Shown here: in pieces, positions 7,512-14,728 of the stretch | Layout: every line of letters starts with the position of its first letter | How positions within the stretch are numbered: the first letter of the stretch is position 1 | Source of the DNA: Archangium sp. | Lineage (GTDB): Bacteria > Myxococcota > Myxococcia > Myxococcales > Myxococcaceae | Direction: 5' to 3' | DNA length: 44,627 bases | NCBI GenBank assembly: GCA_016792935.1 | Contig: JAEUJS010000409.1 | Location: 1-44,627, forward strand | Notes under the pieces: generated by a model | Databases searched by the model: none | Seen by the model: only the letters and a program-made list of their open reading frames with translations | What the model was told of the DNA's origin: nothing | Translations under genes and position numbers: made by a program

Positions 7512-7955
7512 TCACTTCGCTGACTCGCTTCCGAGCGGCATGCACCGCAGCTCGTAGGTCACCTGGCGCCGATGTTTGGCGTTCTTCGCGAGCCAGCCCC
7601 ACGCTGATTGGGCCGCGCGATCGCAGCGCGCGAAGAGGTCCGTCGGTGGCTCTTCACCCAGCGGCTCTTTCCCGCGCACCACCACCACCAGATGCAGTGG
7701 CGTGCGTTCTTCTTCGTTCGCAGCGAGCACCAGCGCGACGTAGGGCTCCATGAACGCCACCTGCGTCCCGCGCTTCCACCAGGTCGAGGTACCGAGGTCG
7801 ATGGTCGCGGTGACACCGTCAGCGCGAATCGACGCCGAGACGTTCGGGTGCCTGCCAGACAGCTCCGTGGCAGCCCTGGCCAGAGGCCCCGGGCGCTGCT
7901 GAGCGAGGGCCGAAGACGCAGCGAGCAAGACGAACAGTGTCGAGCGAGTTGTCAT
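7512..7955 (-). CDS. Small secreted protein of unknown function
   Basis: 147 residues from ATG at 7955. The N-terminus (TLFVLLAASSALAQQ) is a Sec signal peptide with likely cleavage after ALA at residue 18. The mature part (about 128 residues) has an alpha/beta look, with two cysteines (ARCDR, LRCMP) that could form a disulfide. No known motif. No good ribosome-binding site is visible before the start. It is the last gene after the AraC-DUF2378-membrane protein operon, 41 bp downstream, and may be part of it. Confidence 0.6.
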   Translation of the reverse strand: MTTRSTLFVLLAASSALAQQRPGPLARAATELSGRHPNVSASIRADGVTATIDLGTSTWWKRGTQVAFMEPYVALVLAANEEERTPLHLVVVVRGKEPLGEEPPTDLFARCDRAAQSAWGWLAKNAKHRRQVTYELRCMPLGSESAK

Positions 7956-7996
7956 GGGGCGCGTGAACGTGTGCGTGCCTGGAGTATTCAGAGCGC

Positions 7997-8707
7997 TCAG
8001 CCGAGAACTTCGCTGGCAACGCCGAGCCACCAGCGCGTCTGGGCGAGCCACGAAACGAACGGTGGAAAGGTGGCCGCGATGGGAAAGGCGGCCCAGACAT
8101 AGGCCACGTGAATCCGCTGGCGCGTCGCGAGGTCCCACGCCGGTCCAACGAGCAGGAACAGCGTGGCCACGCCCCCCAGCCACTCGAGGCACTGCATCAG
8201 CGACAACAGCCGCGACAGGCCCGGGGGCAGCAACGCACCCAGGAGCGACATCAACATCAGCCGCTTGTGGGCCTGCGGGTACGCGCGAAACCACAGCGCG
8301 GCCGCAGTCAGCGTGAAGAAGGCCAGCACCGCGAGGACGCTGAAGAGCGTGAACGCACCAGCGCTCTCGAACTCGGCGCCAGCCAGTCCGCGATGACCGT
8401 GTCTGCCCGCCGACACGGCCGCTGCGACCCCGAGCACCAGCATCGTTCCCGCGAGCGCCGTCGCCAGCCAGCCCAGCCTCCGATGGAGCGCCAACCGCCC
8501 CCGCGCAGCGAGAACGGCCTGCGTCACGAAGAGCACCAGCCATGCGCTGAACGCCAGCGCATGAAGGTGGATGACGACGGGCACGGTGTGGCCCGCAGCC
8601 AGACGCGCGCCGTAGGTGCCGCCAAACCCGGCGACGATGATGACGCTCGCCACGAGGGACATCACCGTGAAGAAGCGGTGGTCTCCTGGCAACGTGGCGA
8701 AGCGCAC
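7997..8707 (-). CDS. Multi-pass inner membrane protein, DUF2306-like
   Basis: 236 residues from GTG at 8707; an alternative ATG is 15 codons in. About seven membrane segments are visible, starting with FFTVMSLVASVIIVAGF. Conserved-looking histidines lie near membrane borders (HLHA, ALHRRLGW, AHKRL, IHVAY), a pattern shared with DUF2306-like and cytochrome b561-like proteins, so haem or quinone interaction is possible but unproven. The start is 3 bp after the stop of the DUF2378 gene, indicating co-translation with it and the AraC regulator. Confidence 0.7.
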   Translation of the reverse strand: MRFATLPGDHRFFTVMSLVASVIIVAGFGGTYGARLAAGHTVPVVIHLHALAFSAWLVLFVTQAVLAARGRLALHRRLGWLATALAGTMLVLGVAAAVSAGRHGHRGLAGAEFESAGAFTLFSVLAVLAFFTLTAAALWFRAYPQAHKRLMLMSLLGALLPPGLSRLLSLMQCLEWLGGVATLFLLVGPAWDLATRQRIHVAYVWAAFPIAATFPPFVSWLAQTRWWLGVASEVLG

Positions 8708-8710
8708 GGC

Positions 8711-9253
8711 TCATTTCCACGAGACGGTGAAGACGGTTCCCAGCGGGCGAGCGTCGAACGACACCGTTCCCTCGGCCTTGAGCTGGTGGAGCGTCTCCAA
8801 CATCAGGCCGCGCACGTAGGTCGGCATACCGCCCGTGGTGTTGAAGGTCAGCTCGACCGTGAAGGGCGACACCTCGCGAGCGGTCACCTCGGTCACGCTG
8901 TCGGCCGACCGGTAGTTCTGCGGCATGCGAAGCAGTGCGTGGCGCGCGCCCAAACGACGGAGAATGAACATCAGGCCCTTCCCCACGAGCGATTCGGCGA
9001 AGCCCACGAGCATCGCCCTCCCGACGTCTTCCAGCGCCGCGTCTTCGGACTTTCCGGGGCTCATTCGCTTCGCGGTCGCGCGCACCACCTGTGACCACGT
9101 CGCGAGGTCGACATCGCGGCAGCGGTGCACGTCGAGGCCCAGCGCCAGCAGCTCGCGGCTGAAGTCGATGCTCAGCAGCCCCGCGCGGGTGATGACGCGT
9201 TGAACGAAGGCCTCGACGGTGTGCCGGTAGATGACGCCGGTCGGTTTCGTCAC
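8711..9253 (-). CDS. DUF2378 family protein (Myxococcota-restricted paralogous family)
   Basis: 180 residues from GTG at 9253. The segment DVGRAMLVGFAESLVGKGLMFILRRLGARHALLRMPQNYRS followed by a mixed beta region ending in MPTYVRGLMLETLHQLKAEG is typical of DUF2378 (TIGR02265), a family known almost only from Myxococcota and of unknown function, length about 180-200. The start overlaps the AraC gene stop in GTGA, so the two are translationally coupled. Members are often found with signalling or regulatory genes; here the regulator is of the AraC type and the downstream gene is a membrane protein. Confidence 0.85.
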   Translation of the reverse strand: MTKPTGVIYRHTVEAFVQRVITRAGLLSIDFSRELLALGLDVHRCRDVDLATWSQVVRATAKRMSPGKSEDAALEDVGRAMLVGFAESLVGKGLMFILRRLGARHALLRMPQNYRSADSVTEVTAREVSPFTVELTFNTTGGMPTYVRGLMLETLHQLKAEGTVSFDARPLGTVFTVSWK

Positions 9254-10089
9254 GCGTCACCTTGTTGGTCGGGCGCCGGCGTGCGGCCCTGTTGGGCTCG
9301 CCAGGCAGAGGGGCTGAGCTTCGTCGCTTTGCGAAACATCGCGGCCAGGTGGCGCGGCGCGCAGCCGACCGCGTGCGCCACCTCCGACACGGTGAGCGTG
9401 GTGGTGCGCAACAGCTGCATCGCTCGCTCGACGCGAACGTCCTGCAAGACGTGCTGAAACGAAGTGCCCTGTTCCGTGAGCCGCCGCTGGAGACTGCGCG
9501 TCGACATGCGCAGGGCCCGGGCCGCGGACTCCAGGCGCGGCGTGCCAGGAGCGCTTGCACAGAAGGCGCGCACGTCGTGCACCAACATCGAGTCGCCCGC
9601 CCCCGAGGCAATCAAGCCTTCGAGCTCGTCGGCCACCTCGCTCGCGCGCGGGCATTGGAGCCACTGCAGCGCCGACGCCGAGTCGCGAAAATCGGCCCAG
9701 GCGAAGGGAAGGTGCGAGAGCAGTCTGATTCCCTCGGTGATGGCCTGGCCAACGCCGCCGTGGTGAACGAAGGCGATGGCGGTGAAGAGCTGCTCCAACC
9801 TCACGTGGTGCAGCTGCACGAACTCGAGGAGCTGGGCGATGACGGGCCCCTCTGCGGCGACGAGGCGGCGCGCGTCGAAGTAGCGCGGCAGCTTCTTGCC
9901 GAGGGGAGAGTCGAACGCCTTGAAGATGTCGAGGAGCGGCGCGAGGTCTGCAGGCGTGGGGGTGCCCCACATCGCGAGGCCCGCGACACTCTGGTTGACG
10001 TGAAACACCACCCAGCTCGACCCGGCGACGTAGCGCCCGGCCGGCGCAGCGAGGAAGTCGGGGATCGTCGTGGCACGCCTGAGGGGCAT
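9250..10089 (-). CDS. AraC family transcriptional regulator
   Basis: 279 residues from ATG at 10089. The N-terminal ~170 residues form a ligand-binding type domain as in OruR/ArgR-like AraC proteins (family with the Arabinose_bd-like domain), and the C-terminal ~85 residues contain the two helix-turn-helix motifs: MSTRSLQRRLTEQGTSFQHVLQDVRVERAM and TVSEVAHAVGCAPRHLAAMFRKATKLSPSAWR (each given here only as landmark near residues 194-223 and 231-262). It heads an operon with DUF2378 and a membrane protein and probably controls that operon or a distant target. Its inducer is unknown. Confidence 0.88.
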   Translation of the reverse strand: MPLRRATTIPDFLAAPAGRYVAGSSWVVFHVNQSVAGLAMWGTPTPADLAPLLDIFKAFDSPLGKKLPRYFDARRLVAAEGPVIAQLLEFVQLHHVRLEQLFTAIAFVHHGGVGQAITEGIRLLSHLPFAWADFRDSASALQWLQCPRASEVADELEGLIASGAGDSMLVHDVRAFCASAPGTPRLESAARALRMSTRSLQRRLTEQGTSFQHVLQDVRVERAMQLLRTTTLTVSEVAHAVGCAPRHLAAMFRKATKLSPSAWRAQQGRTPAPDQQGDA

Positions 10090-10127
10090 GTGCCGCCAGC
10101 ATACCGTGACGGCTCATGAAGTGCGGG

Positions 10128-11006
10128 TCACTGCAGGCTCCGGCAGAGGAACGGAGTGCGTGTTCCCGCGACCAGCCCGAAGGTGGCGCACATCTCGCGC
10201 GGGTACTCGAGGCTGCCGGTCTCGTTGACCCACGCGCAGGTGGTGCGAAAGACACTGCCGGCGGGAACGTCGATGGGCTGCGAGAAGAGCGAGACGGGCG
10301 GCGAGTCGCGATACTCCGCTTTCCACGGAGTCACGTCGTAGAGGCTCTGCAGATGCGCAGCGTCTGGTCCCCACTCGACGCGGTAGGTCGCGCCGTGCTC
10401 GTGCATGTGTCCGCCGATGAGGAGCAGCTGGTACGGCTCGGGCGTCTGGCAATCGAAGGAGCGGTCGATGAGCCTCGCCGTGGGAACGACGAACTGCTCG
10501 AGGTTGAGCGCGAAGGGCGCGACCCACGTCGTCACCGAGGCGATGGGCACTCGCTTCAGGCGCACGACGTCGCGAACCAGAATCGGCTGCGACGAGGTGT
10601 TCACGTAGTGCATCTGCACCACGACGTTGGTCCCGGTCTTCAGCAGCGTGCCCTGACCAGCGGCGTAGTCGCCGACCGGAATCGCGATGGGCACGAAGTC
10701 GAGCATCTCGGTGCAGTCGTACGAGGTGCCTGCCCCGCGCGGGTGCGTGGTGCCGACGAGAATGACCTGGTGGCCGAACTTGCCCTGCAGGCTGGTGACT
10801 GCGGTGAAGGCCGCGTCAGCCTGGTCGTAGAGAAACTCGGTGCACACCATCTTCTCTTCGCCGGGGCTGATGACGTCCTCGGCGGTGACGAAGTCGATGA
10901 ACGCCTCGTCTGGCGTGGGAACCGCGACGCGCACGTCTCTGGGCGGAGCAACCGGTTGCAAACAACCCACACTCAGGAGCGCGACGAGCGGTGAGAGCTT
11001 TCTCAT
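10128..11006 (-). CDS. Copper type II monooxygenase-like lipoprotein
   Basis: 292 residues from ATG at 11006; a signal peptide ends at an SVGC lipobox (C15). The protein aligns by motif with the two-domain copper type II ascorbate-dependent monooxygenases (peptidylglycine alpha-hydroxylating monooxygenase family). The C-terminal copper site is complete: H200 and H202 in GGHMHEHG and M272 in EMC. The N-terminal site keeps H79 (FGHQVILV) and H133 (VVVQMHY), but the second histidine of the usual HH pair is Q80. Catalysis would be expected outside the cytoplasm, hydroxylating a C-H bond, if the site is functional. A bipartite TGGCGC motif lies 32 nt upstream, linking its expression to neighbouring lipoproteins. 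Confidence 0.75.
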   Translation of the reverse strand: MRKLSPLVALLSVGCLQPVAPPRDVRVAVPTPDEAFIDFVTAEDVISPGEEKMVCTEFLYDQADAAFTAVTSLQGKFGHQVILVGTTHPRGAGTSYDCTEMLDFVPIAIPVGDYAAGQGTLLKTGTNVVVQMHYVNTSSQPILVRDVVRLKRVPIASVTTWVAPFALNLEQFVVPTARLIDRSFDCQTPEPYQLLLIGGHMHEHGATYRVEWGPDAAHLQSLYDVTPWKAEYRDSPPVSLFSQPIDVPAGSVFRTTCAWVNETGSLEYPREMCATFGLVAGTRTPFLCRSLQ

Positions 11007-11038
11007 GACGCCCGTGTAGCGACGCGCGCGGCAGCGAT

Positions 11039-11066
11039 GGCGCCAATGAGGGGCGGCATCGCGCCA
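11039..11066 (-). promoter_or_regulatory. Bipartite TGGCGC motif, site C
   Basis: Sense strand: TGGCGCG, 14 nt, TGGCGCC, ending 32 nt before the monooxygenase-like gene. It lies in the 64-bp gap between the 3' end of the gene at 11071 and this gene. Confidence 0.55.
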
Positions 11067-11070
11067 GACT

Positions 11071-12075
11071 TCAGCGGCGCTCGTAGGTCTGGCGGCCTCG
11101 TCCGTCCGAGTCGGTGACGATGAGCACGTCGGGATTTCCCGGGAGCACGCACGTTTGCCACTGAATCGGCACGCTGGCGTTGATGGTGATGAGCCCTCCG
11201 CCGTTGTCGGTCCACGTGGTCTGCGTGCTGGTCGGAACCGTCCTGGTGTTCGTGGTCGTGCAGTCACAGCCGGAACGACCACTGCTGGCGACCTCGCAGG
11301 TCGTGGGCACCGTGGTGTTGCTTCCGAGTTGATCGCAAGAAGTCACGCCGGGCAGGCATGCCTGAGGAAAGTTCGAAACGAAGGTACTGGTCATCGGCCC
11401 ATCGGTCTGCACGAGCGTCGTTCCGAGAAAATCGAGCCGCCACCACCCCTGGATCGCGCTCGCCAGCACGCTGCCCGAGGGGCAGAACGTTCCGAACGGG
11501 TCGCTCAACTCGAGGCAACCCGCCGTCTGGAACCACGTGCCCTGGAGATTTCCCGTACACGGATTGAAGGAGCCGCACTGACCAAAGGTCGCCGCAATGG
11601 TGGGTGGCGTCCCTCTGTCGGGAAGCGTCACGCCGCCGCCGCCAGTGCCGCCGCCAGCTGCGCCGCCGCCCGATGCGCCGCCGCCCGATGCACCGCCGCC
11701 CGACGCACCGCCCGATGCACCGCCTCCCGATGCACCGCCTCCCGATGCACCGCCTCCCGATGCACCGCCACCCGATGCACCGCCACCCGATGCACCGCCA
11801 CCTGCACCGCCACCAGATGCACGGCCACCACCTGCACCACCGCCGCCGCCAGTTCCGGAGCTGAATCCATTGGTGCACTGGCCGAGGGTGCACGATTGGC
11901 CGAGGTCACAGGCACTGCACGCCAAGCCCTGCGTTCCACAGGAGAGCGTCGAGCTGCCTGCTTCGCAGCGACCAGACGACGAACAGCACCCCGAACACGA
12001 CTGCGGGCCGCACGGCGCAGGCTGGCCACATGCAGCGAGCACTGCGAGACAGCCGGCGGCGAAGAGTGAGCGCAT
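11071..12075 (-). CDS. Cys-rich head lipoprotein with long Gly/Ser/Ala linker
   Basis: 334 residues from ATG at 12075. The signal peptide ends in LAAC (lipobox, C16). The Cys-rich head (PCGPQSCSGCCSS, RCEAG, LSCGTQGLACSACDLGQSC) matches in layout those of the lipoproteins at 3455 and 5448. A linker of repeated GGGAS units follows (about residues 75-150). The C-terminal ~180 residues have a paired-cysteine pattern (FGQCGSFNPC, AGCLEL, FCPSG, QACLPGVTSCDQ, CDCTT) and a repeated ILVTDSDG-like tail with no recognised fold. Probably surface-exposed; function unknown. A bipartite TGGCGC motif precedes the gene. Confidence 0.8.
   Translation of the reverse strand: MRSLFAAGCLAVLAACGQPAPCGPQSCSGCCSSSGRCEAGSSTLSCGTQGLACSACDLGQSCTLGQCTNGFSSGTGGGGGAGGGRASGGGAGGGASGGGASGGGASGGGASGGGASGGGASGGASGGGASGGGASGGGAAGGGTGGGGVTLPDRGTPPTIAATFGQCGSFNPCTGNLQGTWFQTAGCLELSDPFGTFCPSGSVLASAIQGWWRLDFLGTTLVQTDGPMTSTFVSNFPQACLPGVTSCDQLGSNTTVPTTCEVASSGRSGCDCTTTNTRTVPTSTQTTWTDNGGGLITINASVPIQWQTCVLPGNPDVLIVTDSDGRGRQTYERR
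11632..11852. repeat. In-frame tandem repeats coding for a GGGAS linker
   Basis: About 14 copies of a 15-bp unit (plus-strand form CCGATGCACCGCCNC), with occasional 12-bp variants. Unit sequence differs from the repeats at 6301 and 24438, so the three linkers expanded independently. Confidence 0.85.
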
Positions 12076-12108
12076 GCCTCGCGTATGCACCAGCCGCACG
12101 TCCGCGCG

Positions 12109-12137
12109 GGCGCCAACGAAGTGGCCCGAACGCGCCA
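12109..12137 (-). promoter_or_regulatory. Bipartite TGGCGC motif, site D
   Basis: Sense strand: TGGCGCG, 15 nt, TGGCGCC, ending 33 nt before the start of the lipoprotein gene at 12075, in the divergent gap before the GCS2-CBS gene. Confidence 0.55.
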
Positions 12138-12227
12138 CCGTCCGAGCACTCGCCGACGACCGTCACACGCTCGAAACTCGTCGCGCGCCTCACGGTTGTG
12201 GGATGCTCCTGATCAGTTTCGAGCTTC

Positions 12228-12240
12228 GGAGGGGTTTCTG
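12228..12240 (+). promoter_or_regulatory. Ribosome-binding site and probable CTG start codon
   Basis: GGAGGGG at 12228-12234 is the only strong ribosome-binding site near the start of the GCS2-CBS frame. The next in-frame codon at suitable distance is CTG at 12238, giving Met-Gly-Thr-Glu as N-terminus, which resembles the start of related ligases. In-frame ATG (12085), GTG (12121) and TTG (12196) further upstream lack such a site and would read through the divergent promoter region. Confidence 0.45.
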
Positions 12241-14160
12241 GGAACCGAGACGACCAGGGCGCACAAAGAGATCGAAGTCGAACGCGACGCGAAATCCGGC
12301 CGGGCTTTCGTACGCGCAGTGCTCGCCGACCTGAGAGCGCTCGAGCGAATGCTCGCCGAGGGCCGCTTCGAGAAGGGCGTCAAACGCATCGGCGCCGAGC
12401 AGGAGATGTTCCTCACCGACGCGTCGTACCTGCCCGCCCCCGGCGCGTTGAAGATGCTCGAGAAGTTGAAGGACCCGCACTTCACGACCGAGCTCGGAGC
12501 GTTCCAGCTCGAGATGAACGCTGATCCGCACGTGTTCGGCGGCAGCGGCTTCTCCGCGCTCGAGAAGCAGATGAGCGACCTGGTGAAGAAGGCGTGGGAT
12601 GCCGCCGACGCGCTCGGGCTCCACGCGGTGCTCATCGGAATTCTCCCCACCATGCGGCAGGCCGACCTGGGCCTCGAGAACATGGTGCCGTCTCCGCGCT
12701 ACCTCGCGTTGAGCAAGGCCGTGCACGCGCTGCGCGGAAGTGACTTCGAGTTCTCGATTCAAGGCCTCGACGAGCTCGTCATCTCGCACGACTCGGTGAT
12801 GGTCGAGGCGTGCAACTCGAGCTTCCAGGTGCACCTGCAGGTCGACGCCGACGACTTCGCGCACCAGTACAACCTCGCGCAGGTCCTCTCCGGCCCGCTG
12901 ATGAGCGTGTCGTGCAACTCGCCGCTGCTCTTCGGAAAGCGGCTGTGGGCCGAGACGCGCATCGCGCTGTTCCAACAATCGGTCGACACGCGCACCAAGA
13001 CGCAGCACCTGCGTGAAGCCGCCGCGCGCGTCACGTTCGGCACCCGCTTCGTCGAGAAGTCCATCACCGAGATTTTCCGCGAAGACATCGCTCGTTTCCG
13101 CGCGCTGGTCGGCACCGACCTCGACGAAGACCCGATGCAGGTGCTCGACAAGGGCGGAGCTCCGCAGCTCAAGGCCCTGCGTCTGCACAACGGCACCATC
13201 TACCGGTGGAACCGCGCCTGTTACGGAATCATCGATGGCGTGCCGCACCTGCGCATCGAGAACCGCGTGATGCCGTCGGGCCCGAGCGTCGCTGATGAAG
13301 TGGCGAACGCCGCGTTCTGGTGCGGAATGATGGTCGACTTCGCGAAGCGCTACGAAGACATCACCAAACACATCGACTTCGACCACGCGGCGGGCAACTT
13401 CTACACGGCCGCGCGCGAGGGCTACGTCGCGCCGATGTACTGGCTCGATGGCCAGGAAGTTTCCGCGCAGAAGCTGGTGCTCGACACGCTGCTTCCCTCG
13501 GCCGAAGCGGGCCTGCGCTCGCAGAAGGTCGCCGAGGCCGACATCAAGCGGTATCTCGGCATCATCGACGCGCGTGTGCGCAGCGGTCGCACGGGAGCGC
13601 GGTGGCTCACGGGCTCGCTGCACCGCATGAAGGACGAAGGCAGCGCCGGTCAGCGTGCGAGCGCGCTTGTGGCGGCGACGTTGACGCGGCAGCGTTCGGG
13701 CAAACCGGTTTCAGAGTGGGAGCAAGCACACTTGAGCGAAGCGGGCGCGACCAAGCACACCTACCAACGTGTCGAGCAGTTCATGACCACGGACCTCTTC
13801 ACCGTGGAAGTCGACGACGCGGTGGATCTCGTGGCGCACATCATGTCGAGCGAGCGCGTGCGCTACGTGCCGGTCGAAGACAAGGAACACCGGCTCGTCG
13901 GGTTGATTTCGAACCGCGCGGTGCTGCGTTTCCTCTCGGCGGGCGGCCACACCAAAGACGTCAGCGTCTCCGAGTTGATGAAGAAGGACGTGATGAGCGT
14001 CACGCCGCACACGCTGACGCTCGAGGCGATTCACTTGATGCGGAAGAACCGCATCGGGTGCTTGCCCGTCTTGCAGGACGGAAAGCTCGTCGGCGTGTTG
14101 ACCGAAGAGAACTTCCTCAAAATCGCCGGCGACTTGCTCGAAGCCCAGCTGCGCGAGTGA
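12238..14160 (+). CDS. Glutamate-cysteine ligase family 2 (GCS2)-type amide ligase fused to two CBS domains
   Basis: 640 residues from the proposed CTG start. Residues ~45-500 form a GCS2-type carboxylate-amine ligase: RIGAEQEMFL near residue 51 and ELGAFQLEMNADP near 84 carry the acidic metal/ATP-binding residues, and SSFQVHLQV, SCNSPLLFGK and RIENRVMPSGPS are further family landmarks. Such enzymes use ATP to join glutamate (or a similar acid) to an amine such as cysteine. Residues ~511-635 are a tandem pair of CBS domains (VEQFMTTDLFTVEVDD; VSELMKKDVMSVTPHT), which normally bind adenosine nucleotides and regulate the attached enzyme. The downstream GreA-like gene overlaps its stop codon. 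Product may be gamma-glutamyl-cysteine or another gamma-glutamyl amide. Confidence 0.85.
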   Translation: MGTETTRAHKEIEVERDAKSGRAFVRAVLADLRALERMLAEGRFEKGVKRIGAEQEMFLTDASYLPAPGALKMLEKLKDPHFTTELGAFQLEMNADPHVFGGSGFSALEKQMSDLVKKAWDAADALGLHAVLIGILPTMRQADLGLENMVPSPRYLALSKAVHALRGSDFEFSIQGLDELVISHDSVMVEACNSSFQVHLQVDADDFAHQYNLAQVLSGPLMSVSCNSPLLFGKRLWAETRIALFQQSVDTRTKTQHLREAAARVTFGTRFVEKSITEIFREDIARFRALVGTDLDEDPMQVLDKGGAPQLKALRLHNGTIYRWNRACYGIIDGVPHLRIENRVMPSGPSVADEVANAAFWCGMMVDFAKRYEDITKHIDFDHAAGNFYTAAREGYVAPMYWLDGQEVSAQKLVLDTLLPSAEAGLRSQKVAEADIKRYLGIIDARVRSGRTGARWLTGSLHRMKDEGSAGQRASALVAATLTRQRSGKPVSEWEQAHLSEAGATKHTYQRVEQFMTTDLFTVEVDDAVDLVAHIMSSERVRYVPVEDKEHRLVGLISNRAVLRFLSAGGHTKDVSVSELMKKDVMSVTPHTLTLEAIHLMRKNRIGCLPVLQDGKLVGVLTEENFLKIAGDLLEAQLRE

Positions 14161-14630
14161 ACGTTTCCAAGAAGGCGCTCAAGTCCGAGCTCACGGCGAT
14201 TCTCGAGAAGACGCTCGAGGGTCTCGAAGCCGCGCACGCCGACACGCGTGAAGCCGCGACGCACCCCGAAGCGAAGCCCGAGAACGACAAGGACACGCGC
14301 GCGCTCGAGCAGAGCTACCTCGCGCGCGGCCAGGCGATGCGCATCGAGGCGCTGAAGGCCGGCCTCTCGGCCGTCGGAGCGATGTCACTCGCCGCGACCA
14401 CCACCGCGAAAGCCGGAGCGCTCATCGAGGTCGAAGACGAAGACGCACAGACCGTTCGCTACTACCTCGCGCCCGAAGGCGGCGGCACGAAGCTGGCGAA
14501 GAACAGTGTCCAGGTGGTCACTCCGGTGTCTCCACTCGGAGCCGCGTTGATGGGCAAACGCGAAGGCGACGAGGTCGAGCTGACGCTCGCGGGCAAGAAG
14601 CGCGTTTTGAGCGTGGTGGGCATCACGTAA
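14157..14630 (+). CDS. GreA/GreB C-terminal-like domain protein
   Basis: 157 residues from GTG at 14157, overlapping the stop of the GCS2-CBS gene in GTGA, so translation is coupled. Residues ~1-85 are helical and rich in Lys/Glu, as the coiled coil of a secondary-channel factor might be. Residues ~90-157 match the FKBP-like C-terminal domain of GreA/GreB: YYLAPEGGG, VQVVTPVSPLGAALMGKREGDEVEL and the terminal beta strands. This suggests an RNA polymerase-binding factor of the GreA/Rnk kind. The usual GreA N-terminal sequence with its acidic tip was not recognised, so transcript cleavage is uncertain. The coupling to a nucleotide-regulated ligase is unusual. Confidence 0.75.
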   Translation: MNVSKKALKSELTAILEKTLEGLEAAHADTREAATHPEAKPENDKDTRALEQSYLARGQAMRIEALKAGLSAVGAMSLAATTTAKAGALIEVEDEDAQTVRYYLAPEGGGTKLAKNSVQVVTPVSPLGAALMGKREGDEVELTLAGKKRVLSVVGIT

Positions 14631-14728
14631 TTCGCCTCGAAATTGCCCTGAAACTGACAAGGGCGTTGCCAGATCGACGCCGGTGGTGCGCTCGTGTCCG
14701 TGCCGACAATTCGGCATCGGAGGCAGCC

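Noticed and set aside
7512..9611. Single minus-strand frame of nearly 700 codons spanning several genes
   Set aside because: Only its last 147 codons look like a real protein, with a signal peptide at 7955; the rest overlaps AraC, DUF2378 and membrane protein genes in another frame.
12190..13623. Long minus-strand frame opposite the GCS2-CBS gene
   Set aside because: No recognisable protein; the plus strand encodes clear GCS2 and CBS motifs.
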